In this document: piece by piece, positions 10,310 through 21,760 of the stretch
Layout of the letters: every line of letters begins with the position of its first letter
Numbering within the stretch: position 1 is the first letter of the stretch
Source of the DNA: Leucosporidium creatinivorum
Taxonomy: Eukaryota > Basidiomycota > Microbotryomycetes > Leucosporidiales > Leucosporidiaceae
Assembly: GCA_001600635.1 (NCBI GenBank)
Contig: BCKL01000010.1
Location: forward strand, 336,747-400,746
Reading direction: 5' to 3'
DNA length: 64,000 bases
Translations under genes and position numbers: made by a program
Notes under the pieces: generated by a model
The model's database searches: none
What the model was told of the DNA's origin: nothing
What the model saw: the letters and a program-made list of their open reading frames with translations, nothing else

Positions 10310-11929
10310 ATGCTACCCTCCTCACCAGTCGACGTACTGGTCCGCCTCTCCCTCTTCCCAACTCATTTCTCCGCTACCGCATACCTCGTGTCGCTCCTGG
10401 CGCTGTCTGTGCACTATTTAGTAGTCGTCCAGCTATGTGGATTTGCTACTCGACCGGCCAGCCACCTCAGCAAAGACGAAGCCAGGCTACAGCAGCTCAA
10501 GCAAGGTGATTTCGAGGACGCGCCGCTGCCCGCGCCGAACGTGACCTTCTGAAGACGGAGGAGCTGACCGGAGCGTCTGAAATTGCAGGGAAAATGCGAT
10601 CATGGATTCTAACGGGCACTGCTGCTCTCATCATGACCCTCGGCTCACTCCCTTTCACCTGGGACTTGTTGAGGTCGGGGCTGGACGTCGCGCAAGTGCA
10701 GCAGCGGAGCTACCTCTCGCAAGGGCTCGTAGGGTTCTTCATGGCTTACTTGAACCTTGTGAGTAGCTGCTGCTGACGCGTTCGAGTGTTCGGAATCGCT
10801 CGGCCTGTAGCTGACCGACTGTTTTCGGCTCTCAGGACCTCATCATCGGCTGCCTGCATTATCGCTCACAAGTGTCGGTTCTGACGGGCTGGATCCATCA
10901 TTCGGGATACACGTTACTACTTTGGGTCCTCCTTCGGTGCGTTAAGTCTCACTGTCAGCGAGCAGCGCTGAGCCGAGGCTGACCCGACCCGTCCTTCTCG
11001 TTTCGCAGCCGAGGGCTCTCGCATGTGTTTGCTGGAGCTGCTATCATGGAGCTACCGACCTTCGTGCTCGCTCTGTCCATGCTCGTTCCCGCAACAAGGT
11101 GAGTCGGAGGCTCACATTGCCTGCGCCGAGAAATCGGCGGCTGACCCTCGACTGGCTCGCTCGCAGGAACGACATGGTCTTCACGGTGCTCTTCTTCATC
11201 ACTCGCATCCTGTATCACTCGGTTCTTCGTGAGTGTCGACAAGGATCAGTGATGCGAGCGGCAAGCTGACCCGCCTTCTCCGAGCAGTGGTCGTCTACTT
11301 CTCGGCTTACGGTCGAGCGAACGGGAGCGGACTGGTCGAGCTTGCTGGCGAGCCTATTTCTACATGGATCCCAGTGAGCTGCAAACGAGCACTCTCGTGG
11401 GTCTCGACCAACACTGACCGCTACCCTTCAGGCAATTGGCCTCACCCTCGCCGCTCCTCTCCACGTCTCCTGGTTCACCACCTCCACCAAAGGCATGCTC
11501 CGTCGTCGCCGAGCTGCCCGGCTCGCTATCTCACCTCTCGACGCTCTACCAGCTAAGGCTCCCACCCCTCGCTCCCCTCTTCTCCTCCCCCAACGACCTC
11601 GCCTCGTCTCTCTTGCTTCCTCCTACCTCGCCTCCCCCCGTCCCTCCCTTCTCCGTCTTCGCACTTCGTCAACAACTGGAGCTTCGCCTCGTCGCTACAA
11701 CTTCGAGAAAGAGGTCACAGACTACTTCTCTCGCCTCCGGACGACCTTGCCCATGCCCACAGCGGCGCAGGACTGGCTCGCGAGGGATGAGAACGACGTA
11801 CTGAAGGCGCAGGCCGTGTTCCCCATTACGCAGTTGAGGATGAGGGCGGGGAAGGGTGGTGATGATTTGAGGAGGTTGGGTGGGAGGGTGAGGAGAGGCA
11901 TGGGAGCGATTGCTGGCTCGCTCGCTTAG
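10310..11929 (+). CDS. TLC-domain multispanning membrane protein
   Basis: Seven exons (10310-10505, 10589-10758, 10836-10936, 11009-11098, 11167-11228, 11288-11373, 11432-11929) join in phase to 400 residues. Hydrophobic segments occur near residues 15-45, 70-85, 105-125, 135-155, 160-180 and 185-205. The core has the TLC-type signature (TRAM/LAG1/CLN8): DLIIGCLHYR, GWIHHSGYTLLL, ELPTFVLALSML and FFITRILYHSV. TLC proteins act in the ER or Golgi and include ceramide synthases. This one looks like the TMEM56/TLCD type rather than a LAG1 ceramide synthase, because no Lag1 HH-x6-D motif was noticed. The C-terminal 160 residues are basic and probably cytosolic. The substrate is unknown. Confidence 0.82.
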
Positions 11930-13035
11930 AGCTGGAGACGGACTGTAGGGGTGTGTAGGAGTAGAGCTTCATTCTTACTATTTGACTAGATCATCTGTGG
12001 TATCGTGCGTCGGCTTATGGGGTTGTAGTCCATTCATGTCGCTGTCGTCCACGCTGGGAGAGCTTCGGCGTCGAGCTTTCGTTCCCGCTGTCTTAGGGCT
12101 GACCCAAGGCTACGGGCGAGCGGGAAGGAGAGCAAGGAGTGCTCTACACCAAACGCGGCAGCGACCCTCACACACCCTCCCTTCCGCCTCGCTCTTGCCT
12201 GTTCCCTCTTCGCCTGGGGCAGCTCGCTCGAATCGTCGAAGTTCGAGAGCAGGGCCATCACCAGAGCTCCAAAGTCAAATCCGGCGAAGAGGGAGAGATG
12301 CACCTGAGAGCGGATCAGGGGGTATTGCAGATCAATAGAGACTGAATCGAGCTGTAGTGCAATATGCGATCAACGGATGTACCTCACGGGAAGCCCGCCT
12401 TGACCCCTGAAGGAGCGAGCCGACTTTCCAACGCCGAGATGGCCTTCCTGTCGTCCACCACTCGCCCTTCCGGCTTCTCGGCGGCTCAGGAAGCTTCATC
12501 GAGCTCGACTGGATGCTTTGCACTTCGCTAGAGCTCCCGCAGTTGCCTACGAGCAGCTCTCGGGCGACGGGCCACCTTGAACCGCTGCCCAGCTCGGCGA
12601 GGAGGTTGCGACCACGCTTGTCGGCCAGTTCTCCACCGATCGAGTGTTCCTTCACCATTGTGGCAGTGAAGCAAGCTCCCAGACTGGTTGTAGGGCGAGG
12701 AGGAGAGAGCACCTTGCCTTGCTCGGTCCAGGCACATCATGAGCCTCTGGCGACGAGCTTGATGCGGTCGAGTAGGAGGAAACGAGAGTCAATTGAGAGG
12801 CAAGTTCATATCGTAAGACTCGACCGAGAACCTACACGGTCCTGGTCATGAAGGACGACCTCTCGCCGGTGCTCTCCCATCTCTCTCTTTCTCTTCTTCT
12901 TCCTCGTCTGTCCTCTTTTCGTTTCGGCCACCTTTCTCCTTTCTCTCAGTTCTTCCCTCTTTTTACCAGTCGGCTAGTCCGCTGCACCACATTCCTTCAC
13001 CTTTCACCTACTCTTTCGACGCCTTTTGCTGAGCA
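11930..13035. other. Intergenic region, no gene seen (1.1 kb)
   Basis: Both strands were read. Overlapping short frames occur with no recognisable motif. The last 120 bases are a pyrimidine-rich leader typical of the highly expressed genes here. Confidence 0.35.
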
Positions 13036-15219
13036 ATGGCTTCTCTCATCAACCTCGCCCTCGTGATGGCTTCTGTGACCCCGGCGGTCATGGGCCATAT
13101 GTCAATGTTCCTTCCCTCGATGTATGGCGTTGGGCAGAACTTCGCCTATGAGTGTGAGTGCGCCTTTGGTCGGCGGCGCCCGACATCGCGCTCGGCGGGG
13201 CTGGCGTCCTGCTCGGAAGCGACTAGCATCGTGAGGCTGACTCGGCCTTATCATCATAGACTGGGACCCGGTTGTGCCCCTTGGACCTGGATGGATGCAG
13301 CAGGACGAGTGGTGGTTCCGGTGAGTCGATTTCGGCGTTGAGCAGGCAGGGTCGAGCGGACGTTGACTTTCTCTCTGCAGCGGACCCGAGTCCCGCAAGC
13401 TCAAGGCTGACGCGGGAGCAGTCACTGAGCTCCAAGCTGGTGGATCCATCATGATCGAGCACGCCTGCCACGTCGGTGAGCCCTCGTGCCGTTTCCCTCG
13501 CCGTCTCCTCGCCGAACTGACCATTTTGTCGTCCCACAGCTTGGACAGAGTATGGTAGCTCTACCACTACTCCTGGATCTCATCTTGGTGAGTGGAGGCT
13601 CGGACGAGGATCTTCCGCGTCGACTTTTTCGCGGGGGGTTGCCTCCCTCGGCGATGCTCGCCGCTCGTTAGGCCTCTTCACCTGCCTGCCTGTGGTCGCT
13701 GACTCCGTGTCGCGTTTTCTTTTCCTGAAGACGCATGTCCCGGAAATCCTGGTGCGTGTTCCGTCTTCTCCCCCCCTTACGACGTGCGATTCAGCTGTTG
13801 CACAAGTCGACGCTTCGAACTGCGCTGACTTTTTGCCCTCCCACAGGCGCCTACCACTCTGGAGACCCCAATGCCGATGACGTGGACCAGAATCTACTTT
13901 CTGGATGCGCCCTCGCTATCGCTGATGTCGACGACATCGAGAAGGGTGAGTCGGCAGGCTTTCGCCGAAGTCGAGTTCGGCGCTGACTCTCTCGTCCTCC
14001 GCAGTCACCATGGACAACCTCGCCATCTTCAGTGTTCAGCAAAAGTGTGTCGGACAGAAGCAGATCAACTACGACATCCCCGCCGCCATGCCTGCTTGCA
14101 CCGGCGAGAAGTGCATCTGCGGATGGTGTGAGTCGCTGCTCGGCTGTCCCTCTCTCCCGATCAAGACTGACCCTCACCCACTCGTGTACTAGTCTGGCTC
14201 GCCAACAACGGAACGGCGAACTTTTACATGACCGCCTTTGACTGCAAGATCACTGGCGCCACCTCGACCGCCAAGATTGCTGCTCCGGTCGACCCTACCT
14301 GGTGCGATCCCGCCGAGCTCGCTGCTGGAACGTGCACGACAGTTGCTGGAGCTAAACGCCCTCTCTACGCCTATAACTACCCTTCCAACATCGTCTGGAA
14401 GGGCAACTGGGACAGGCCTGGATACGTAAGTTCGGCTTTCGCTTTCTCTCCCTCTGTCTCCTTGCCTCTCCTTCTCTGTACTCTTGTACTCGTGCTGATG
14501 GATCGGATCCATCGATGGTTGCAGCACAACAACTGGAGCTTCAAAGACGGTGCACAAAACGAGTAAGTCGCGCTGTAGATCTTCTCGGCGTTCCCCTGCT
14601 CGGGTTTGGGCGGTCTGAGCGCCGCTGAGGCTCTGCTGCCCCCGCTGGGAGTGATCTGGGACTGTTTGCTGACTTGCCCTCCGCTCACAGCATCTTCGAG
14701 GTCGACACTCAAGCCGCCGCCAGTTCTTCGAGCGCTGCCGCTGCTTCACAGTCCGCCGCTTCGGCGTCGTCTGCTTCCGTCGCCTCGGCTCTCCAGGCTT
14801 CCATGGCTGCCCAGCTCGCTTCACGCTCGGCTCAAGGTCATGTTCCTAAGGCTACTACGTGAGCTAACTATGCGTGGTAGTCCAATTTTGCCGCGAGAAG
14901 CTGACTTTCCTCCCCTTTCCTTAGCACCGCCGCCCCATCCTCTGCCACTCCTACAGTCGCTGCCGCCAGCACTGACGCCCTCGGACAAGTGTGGCACATT
15001 GTTACTCAAGCTGCCGCCAAGGCCAAGGCCACCGCCAAGTCGCGCAAGAGCTGGAAGGCCAAGAACTCGAAGCGCCACCCTCGCGATTTCGTCGAGGGCG
15101 AGGAGCAGAAGGAGGACACCGACGACAGCTACCCCGACGCCAATGCTGAGGAGCTCTCCAAGAGGTGTTCGGGATTGGATCACAGCTGCGAGTTGGCCGC
15201 CGATGTTCTCTTTGATTAG
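13036..15219 (+). CDS. Secreted AA14-like copper monooxygenase (LPMO-like)
   Basis: About a dozen exons encode roughly 420 residues. A 20-residue signal peptide ends in AVMG, directly before His (HMSMFLPSMYG). Cleavage there would expose the N-terminal His needed for the copper brace of lytic polysaccharide monooxygenases. The order of blocks matches AA14-type sequences as I remember them: DEWWFRG, an AHAC-like IEHACHV, CPGNPGAYHSGDP with the second His near mature residue 98, LLSGCALAIA, FSVQQKC, CICGWFWLANNG, NFYMTAFDC, and SFKDGAQNDIF. The C-terminus is an Ala/Ser-rich linker and a basic/acidic tail ending in a CSGLDHSCEL pair of Cys. Members are exported and bind or oxidise wall polysaccharides; activity here is inferred. 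A truncated second copy lies at 27636-28876. Confidence 0.72.
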
Positions 15220-15612
15220 ACGAACTCGGTCGGAGGGTTGCGCGAGGCTTTTTGATTGAGGAGTCTGTACTCTAACTTATTTTTTTGCGTCGAATCTACC
15301 CGAGAGTCGCTGAGAGTGACCATACATTATCTTGGTGCGAGCGGCGGGAAGCTACAGACGCGTTCGAGGAGACCTCGGCTCGGCGCTGGGTGAAAGTTGG
15401 GCGCGAGCAGCGGACGTCAATCTTATTCGTTCGCCGGCTCACGAGATGCATGTCAGCTTTAAGATTTGCTCTTGGCCCTCGAGTGGAAGTCTACGTCCTT
15501 GCAAGCCTCTCCGTCGGGCTGTCGGCGACACGGCACCGCTACTTTCCCTTGGCTCGCAGCTTCGCTGGCGTCTCGGAGATAGTCAAAATACCGTTACACA
15601 AAACAAGACTGT
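15220..15612. other. Intergenic region between convergent genes
   Basis: The 3' flanks of the AA14-like gene (plus) and the coiled-coil ORF (minus). No coding signal. Confidence 0.35.
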
Positions 15613-16426
15613 TCAAGACCTCATCCACCGCTGCAACGCCGCCTTGGCCCGCTCCAACCTCCCAATCACCTCGCCGGACTCCTTCTGCGCCTCCTCAGTT
15701 GCTCGGCGTAGGAAGGTAAGCCTTCCCGCCCCAAGCTCCTGCTCTTCCCTCATCTCCCTCTCAAGTGCTTCTAGCGCCTCGTCTGTCGTGCGCCTCCTCA
15801 ATTCCCGTCTTTCCTCTTCAATCTCCCGCTCCAGTCGGGCTATCGTCTCCGAGTCCCTCCTCTTCTCTTTCCTGATCTCCTCGCTCAAGCGGCGGATCTC
15901 CTCAGAGTCACGCCTCTTCTGTGCTTCTATCTCCCTAGTCAACTGCTCAATGAGCCGGTCGTCCGCTTCCTTCTCTGCCTGCACCTCGGCGGGGGTTCGG
16001 TTGCGGCGCCGCTGGATCCGTTGTTCGGTGGCTTCGGCTTGCTCTCGAAGCTCCTACGCTTCTGCTTGCCATCCTTAATGAAGTAGAGTCTGACAGGGAT
16101 CTGCAGATGTATCCACGAGGGAGGTCAGCTTTCTCAAGTTCGAAACTCGGAGCTCACTCAGCTCAGCCCCGACAGAGTGCACTCACGTCACCGGGATCTC
16201 CTTCCCTGAACCAGCGCACCCTAGGGCCAGGACTCCGACTCCGGGAACGAAGACGCTGTATTGAGCCTGGGACGCTCAGGGTGAAAAGTTGGCGGGAGAC
16301 GACCGAGTGCTGCAAGTTCAAGTGTCAGCGGGAGTAGGCTTTGGCGCATCGAGTGAGGTCGCGTACCATGTGGCGGCGAGCAGCAGGATGGTACACTGCT
16401 TCAGCCGAATGGGTGTGGTGGGCCAT
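15613..16426 (-). CDS. Coiled-coil ORF; 5' exons uncertain
   Basis: The 3' exon, from about 16030 to the stop at 15613, is strongly coding. It is a long charged coiled coil with repeats such as RRDSEEIRRLSEEIRKEK and RRDSETIARLEREIEEE, ending in RAKAALQRWMRS. Upstream, 16426-16367 (MAHHTHSAEAVYHPAARRHM) and an exon after a 57-nt intron (HSVVSRQLFTLSVPG...) join in phase. That exon then reaches a GTGAGT donor and the acceptor before IPVRLYFIKDGKQK. This last reading frame does not run into the coil: the coil frame opens only after a CGTAG acceptor at about 16037. Either two transcripts overlap or a splice site was misread. No family recognised. Confidence 0.4.
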
Positions 16427-16682
16427 GTTGCACAAGAAGAAGAACGGCAAGAGCCTGAGATGAGGACGAGGGCGCCTCGGGCTGCAGTGCTCGGAGGTAC
16501 GTGCACGTCTGTTCGAGAATAGCTTTACACCTCCCTGACAGACGACGTCCGCGCCAAGCCAAGCAAGCACAGCACGAGTCTACAGAGGCGAGGCAAGAAG
16601 TCTGACAAGCGCGGACGGGGGCTCTCGGTGCTCGGCGGTTCTCGAGGTCGGCGATGTCGAGAGTTGCGTAGTCGTGAGATTA

Positions 16683-19600
16683 CTACAGCTCCCCCAGCAC
16701 CTCACCGGCCTGGTGCCGTACCAATCCATCCTCATCCGTCTCACCAACGTACCTCAGCACCACCTTGGCCCGCTCTCTCGCCTCCCTTCCCACCAACACG
16801 GCTCCTCCCGTCCTGCCAACATCCGCCTTCGTGCTAAAGCTTCCACTCCCTGGCATCCTCAGTGTTCCGAGCGGGTTGAGCTCATCATAGCCAGCCGCCT
16901 CCTCCACCGCCTCGGCCGAGAGATGCGAGGCCGTCCTGAAGAGCATGCCGAGGAAGAGGATCGCCGCTCGGCGAAGGGAAGGGTGCTTCGAGTAGATGTG
17001 AGAGATGGGGTCGGGGGTCTCCTCTGGTCTACGAGGCTTGCCATCTCGACCGAGTTGGACTGGCGGCTCCTCGCCCTCCGAGTCGCTCTCCTCATCCGAG
17101 GTCGAGCTGTCGCGACGAGCTTTGGGAGTAGGTGCTGGCTCTTCGCGTCGACGAGGCTGGAGGGGACGAGACTCGACGGTCAGGAGAGTGAGGCAGGCTT
17201 CGGTGAGGAGGTCGGATTGGGGCATGAGGGCGAGAGGGGAGGTTTCGATGGCGGTGGCGAGGATGGTGAGGGCTGAGGAGCGTAGAGGAGTAGGCAGGGT
17301 AGGCGTGCGAAGGACGAAAAGAAGGGAAGGGACGAGGTCGTCGACTGTGGAAGGGAAGGAGGGTGAGCGAACGCCGAGCAAAGCGAGACCGAGAAGCAAG
17401 CTCACCGAACACAGCCAACGCCTCTCCAGCCCGTTGCACCACCTGCACCAACGCCTCACCCATCCTCAACCGCTTATCCAACTCCCTCCTTCCCTTCTCT
17501 CCCAATCCAACCTCCCTCCTGCTCTTATCCCCTTGCCCGCCCATATACACCTCGACCAACCTCGCAACGATCTGCTTGCCATACACATCCGCCATGCTAC
17601 TCAGTCCTTGGATCGCGTTGAGGTAGAGGAACGAGTCCTCGTCCTGGAGCGCCTGGACCATAATGTCGAGCACAGCGGGGAGGAGAGCTGGGTCGGTAGA
17701 GAGAAAGGCCGAGCGCGAGGAGATGAGGGAGCGGAGAAGCGCGAGGCCTTGGGCGCGAACGGGGAGGAGAGGGTCCTGCAAGAGCTTGAGAGCTTCTTGG
17801 TAGGTCGAGCGAGAAGCGGCGAGGGGATCGACCGAGGCCGAGTCCTTCGAGTCGGTGGGGTGCGAGACGGAGGCGAAGGAGGATGCGCGGCGGAGGTAGA
17901 GGACCATCTTTGCTTCCTTGGCGAGGGGAGGGACGACGGTGGAGGATGAGGCGGCGAAAGAGTCGAGCTTGGCGAAGATGAGCGCGAGTAGGGGCGTGTT
18001 GGACATGTCCAGATCGTCGTTGGCTGTTGACCGAGGGAGGTCAGCTTACGAAGGCGAGGAGAGACGATTGCGGCGCAGACACACCTTCGAGAACCGCAAG
18101 CAGCAACGTCAACGCCGTCATGACCATCTCATCCTTGCCGAATCCCGGCACCAGCGTCTCCTCGTCTTCTTCCTCCTGCTCAGGCTCAGCCGGCGCTCCA
18201 TCGTCCAGCTCCTCATCATCCACAATCTTGAGGTCGGCGAGACCGAAGCGACCGCTTGAGGCGTTGACAGGCTTGGAGGGTTTCGGCGCCGAGGGGGGTT
18301 CTTCGTCCGCTGTCGAGGGCTCGTCGGCATCGAGAGCGTGCGCGACGAAGGCGATGACTTGCGGCGGTTCGTTGAGAATCTCGGAGCCGAGCTCGTCGAC
18401 CATCTTGAGGACGAGTTGGAGGCGAACGACGGACCTGCGGGGCGGAGCGAGTACGAAAGTCAGTTTCGCTCGTCCATCGCTCATCAACCGATAGCCTCCA
18501 GGCAAGATCGAGAACTCACCGCTTAGCCGCTTCGAACCCCTGCTGACCCCTAAGCGCCTGCACCTCATCCAACCACCGCAAGAAGAGAGCGCCCGACAAT
18601 TCCTTCCTCCCGACGTCCTTCAACCACTTGACTACACCCTCAGGATCCACCTTGATGATCAATTGACCTCCATTCCCACCCTCCGCACTCTCAGCCTCCG
18701 CCCGTCGGACACACACTCCTCCCTCATCATCCCAACTCCACTCGAGCTCTCCCTCCATCTCGGTCTCCCCATCCTCACCTCCAACCCTCGTCCCAAACTC
18801 CTTTCCCTTCTCCCACCTCTCTACCGCCCTCCCCACCTCCCTCACCCCGTCCCTAACCTCCACACTCCTCCCCCAAACCTCCAACACCGCCCTCACCTCA
18901 TCCCCGAATCGCTGGTCGGGCTCAAAGATCCGGACTCGGCTCTTCTGCTTTTGCTTTGAGGAAGTTTCGGGGTCGTCCGAGTCGGAGTCGGGGGCGGTGA
19001 AAGAGGAGAGGGAGAGGAGGGAGGGGAGGATGGGGATGAGGAGGGTAGATTGCAGAGTTGGGAGGGGAGGGGAGTAGAGGAGGAGCGCTGAGAGGGTCGT
19101 TAGTGTGTGCAGGAGGTGGGAGGAGGTGACGAGCGGTGGTGGGAGGGAGAGGCTGTCGTCCTTGTCGTCGGCCTCTGACTTCGGCGCCGGAGGAAGGTAG
19201 AGAGCGGGCAGAAATGGAGCGTGAAGAGAGGGGAGGAGGATGGAGCTAATGATGGGTGAGGTGTTGGAAGAGACGAGGAGATGGGCAAGCACGAAGGCTG
19301 CAGCTCGGAGGATGGGGACGGGCGGGGAGGGGAGAGCGGTAGCTTGGCTCCCTGGACTCGGCTTGGGAGCGAGAGAAGCGGCCGAAGCAGCTTGGAGAAT
19401 GGCCAAGAGCTGGGTCGTGATGTTGGTGAAGTAGGCCTGAAATGGAGGAACGGGTCAATGATGCTGCGTTCGGCGAAGAAGAATACGAGGAAAGCTCACC
19501 TGCTCGATCACTCCGGGCGCCTTTGCTCCCAGCAACCTGTTGATCATGTCGAGCTTCTTGACGCCGACTTCATCCTCTCCTCCCGCAACAGCCCCTGGGC

Positions 19601-20519
19601 CGACAACGACGAGAAGTAGCGATCTGACTCCGCCATTGCGCAGGAGCTGGGACGAGAGGAGGGAGGAGACGGCGGGTCTGAGCCAGGCGGCGGTGGAAGG
19701 GATGCTGGATGGGGAGGAGAGGAGGGCGAGGAAGTTGGAGATGACGATGGTGGGCGAGGTGCTGCGAAGAGAGACGAGATTAGCGAAGGCCGAGGCAGGA
19801 GAAGGGGAGAGAACGAACGAAGTGCAGAGCCGCTGCAGCGCTGTACGAGCCCAGTCGCCCGGCGATCCCGCATCTGGTCCGTAACCCAACTGCAGCAAGC
19901 CTCCGAGCAACGGCAGCAGCACCTGAGGCGCTACAATCTGCGCCAGCTGCTTGCTCCCCTCGCTGGCCTCCTTGCCGAGCCTCGTAATCGCCAACAGCCC
20001 CTTGACCACCTCCTCCAAGCTCTCCTGTCCCATCTCTTCATCGTCTTCCGTAATCTCGGCAATCTTGCCCTTCTGTCCTGCAGGCTTGTCGACCAACGCG
20101 CTCGGCAGCACTCCTTCCGCGACCTTGAGGCCGACTCCCCAGCGCGCTACGATGCCTGCGAGCATGCCGAGAATCTTGATGTCCTTGACTCCAAAGGTCG
20201 GTGGCGGTGCAGCATTGGGAGCGGTCGAAGTCGAGGCGGTAGGAGGCGAGGGAGCGCTGACTGAAGATGCGATGAGCTGTAGGGCGAGGGAAGCTGCGTG
20301 GGAGGTTGCAAGCTTGAGGAAGCGTTCTGTAGGTGTTTCTCCGAGCGCTGGCAGACCGTCCAAGCTGATTTGAGCGCAGAAAGCCGAGAGACGACGAGCG
20401 AGGATGGAGGAGAGGGTCTCCTTGACGGCGGTGAGGCGAGGGGGAGGATCTGCCACTCCTACGAGTACAGAACAGGCTTGTAAGACTGTACTGAGCCTCG
20501 GTTGAGATGCTGCCGCCAT
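16683..20519 (-). CDS. RTP1: HEAT-repeat protein RTP1/TANGO6 (RNA polymerase II assembly and import)
   Basis: Five exons (20519-19500, 19436-18520, 18434-18085, 18023-17406, 17344-16683) close in phase to 1188 residues, the expected size. The protein is made of helical repeats. The C-terminal region carries the family signature: QDEDSFLYLNAIQGLSSMADVYG, then a basic linker, KRLRMGEALVQVVQRAGEAL, and after the last intron VDDLVPSLLFVLRTP... and SLRRAAILFLGMLF. In yeast, Rtp1 binds RNA polymerase II subunits and nucleoporins and helps assembly and nuclear import. TANGO6 is the animal homologue. Acidic low-complexity inserts (EEEDEETLVPGFGKDEMV; SDEESDSEGEE) interrupt the repeats. The N-terminal 350 residues are Ala/Leu-rich and diverged, as usual for this family. 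Confidence 0.85.
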
Positions 20520-21760
20520 GCTGAGCGAGTGGTAGGAAAGCAAGCGGTGGCTTAGGGGCTTCGTCTCGAATCGCTGAAAAGCGTCGAAGTCCTCCGCTCC
20601 AAGCTTGCCTTCCTTCCCTTCACTACTCCTCGTCCTCTTCTCTTCTCTTCGACCGCGTTCGCTACAGTACACAGCTACAGCTGCACCTTACACTCCTTCT
20701 GCGCTACACCGACCTGCTCGCCCTCGCCTGCAGCTTCCTCACCACTTCGCCCAACTTTTTCTTTTCTTTCGCTTCTTCTGGTGAGTCTTGCTCGAGCTGC
20801 AGTGGGACGGAAGTAGCGCAGAGAACAGCCAGCTAACCTGTCGCACCCTCCACAGCTTGCTCTGCTCTGCTTCATGCTCTTGTCGCCGTTTTCCGGACCC
20901 AGTCCTGCGCTCGCTCGACTCGTAAGCCTCTCTTCCCTTCCCTGCATCCCCAGCATCCTCCATCCACACACACCGTCGAAGAGGGATACCAAACAACAAG
21001 CATGATGCTTCAAATTGTTTTCCTTCCCCATCTTATCGACCATGGCGAGTACTTGAAGGAACCCTGGATCTCTTTACCGAGTCCGGCGGTATCATATTAT
21101 TACAACTTTAGCCAGTTACCTATGTCTGATCCTTGTTGATCCCTCGACGATGGTGTTACGTGTGATGGAGACGCTGCCACGAGCAAGACCGAATCTCGTC
21201 CGAGCAAAGAGCTGACCTTCCTCCACTCTTTCCTCGACGAACAGATCTCATCTCGACTACCACAAGGCCCGTCAAGCTTCGCCATGTACTCGTAAGAAGC
21301 CTCGTCGGCGTCGGCGCCTGGCCTACATATATTCTTCGACGGCCTTTCGGGCTCGCATGCAATCATTGTGCTTCTCTCTCCCGTCAAATCCCTCGTCCCC
21401 GTCCGCGCGAACCGAGAGAGCGTCAGAGCAGCGAATCGAGAGGACATGAGAGCAGAGAATCAGCCACTCCGAAGCTCCGAAAAAGATGAACCCAAGCCCT
21501 CGGCGAACGATTCATCGCTCTTCTCCCCCGAGGATGTGGACGAGATCTGGCTTCGGCGTAACGAGCATAAGGAGGTGTGATGTCAGATGGGAACCGAGGT
21601 GGTCAACAAGCTGGTGAAAGATAGCAGAGCCGTGGCTGCGAGGAAGCGATCCGCCGCCGAGGTTCAACGCTCGCACCTCAGCGCAGGCTGGCTCGCAAAG
21701 GCTGCTCTCCTATCTGCACTCCTTGCGCTGCGCGATAAATACATGTCAAACATCTGCTTA
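20520..21760. other. Intergenic region (1.2 kb) with unclear ORF remnants
   Basis: It contains the RTP1 promoter. A frame on the plus strand (about 21443-21750) is open except for one TGA near 21578. A minus-strand frame (21447-21211, starting MSSRFAALTLSRF and followed by a GTCAGC) is also open. They overlap, so at most one can be real. Neither shows a known domain and no gene is called. Confidence 0.3.

Noticed and set aside
17005-17949. 314-codon plus-strand frame over the RTP1 gene
   Set aside because: Antisense shadow of clear RTP1 exons with conserved signature blocks.
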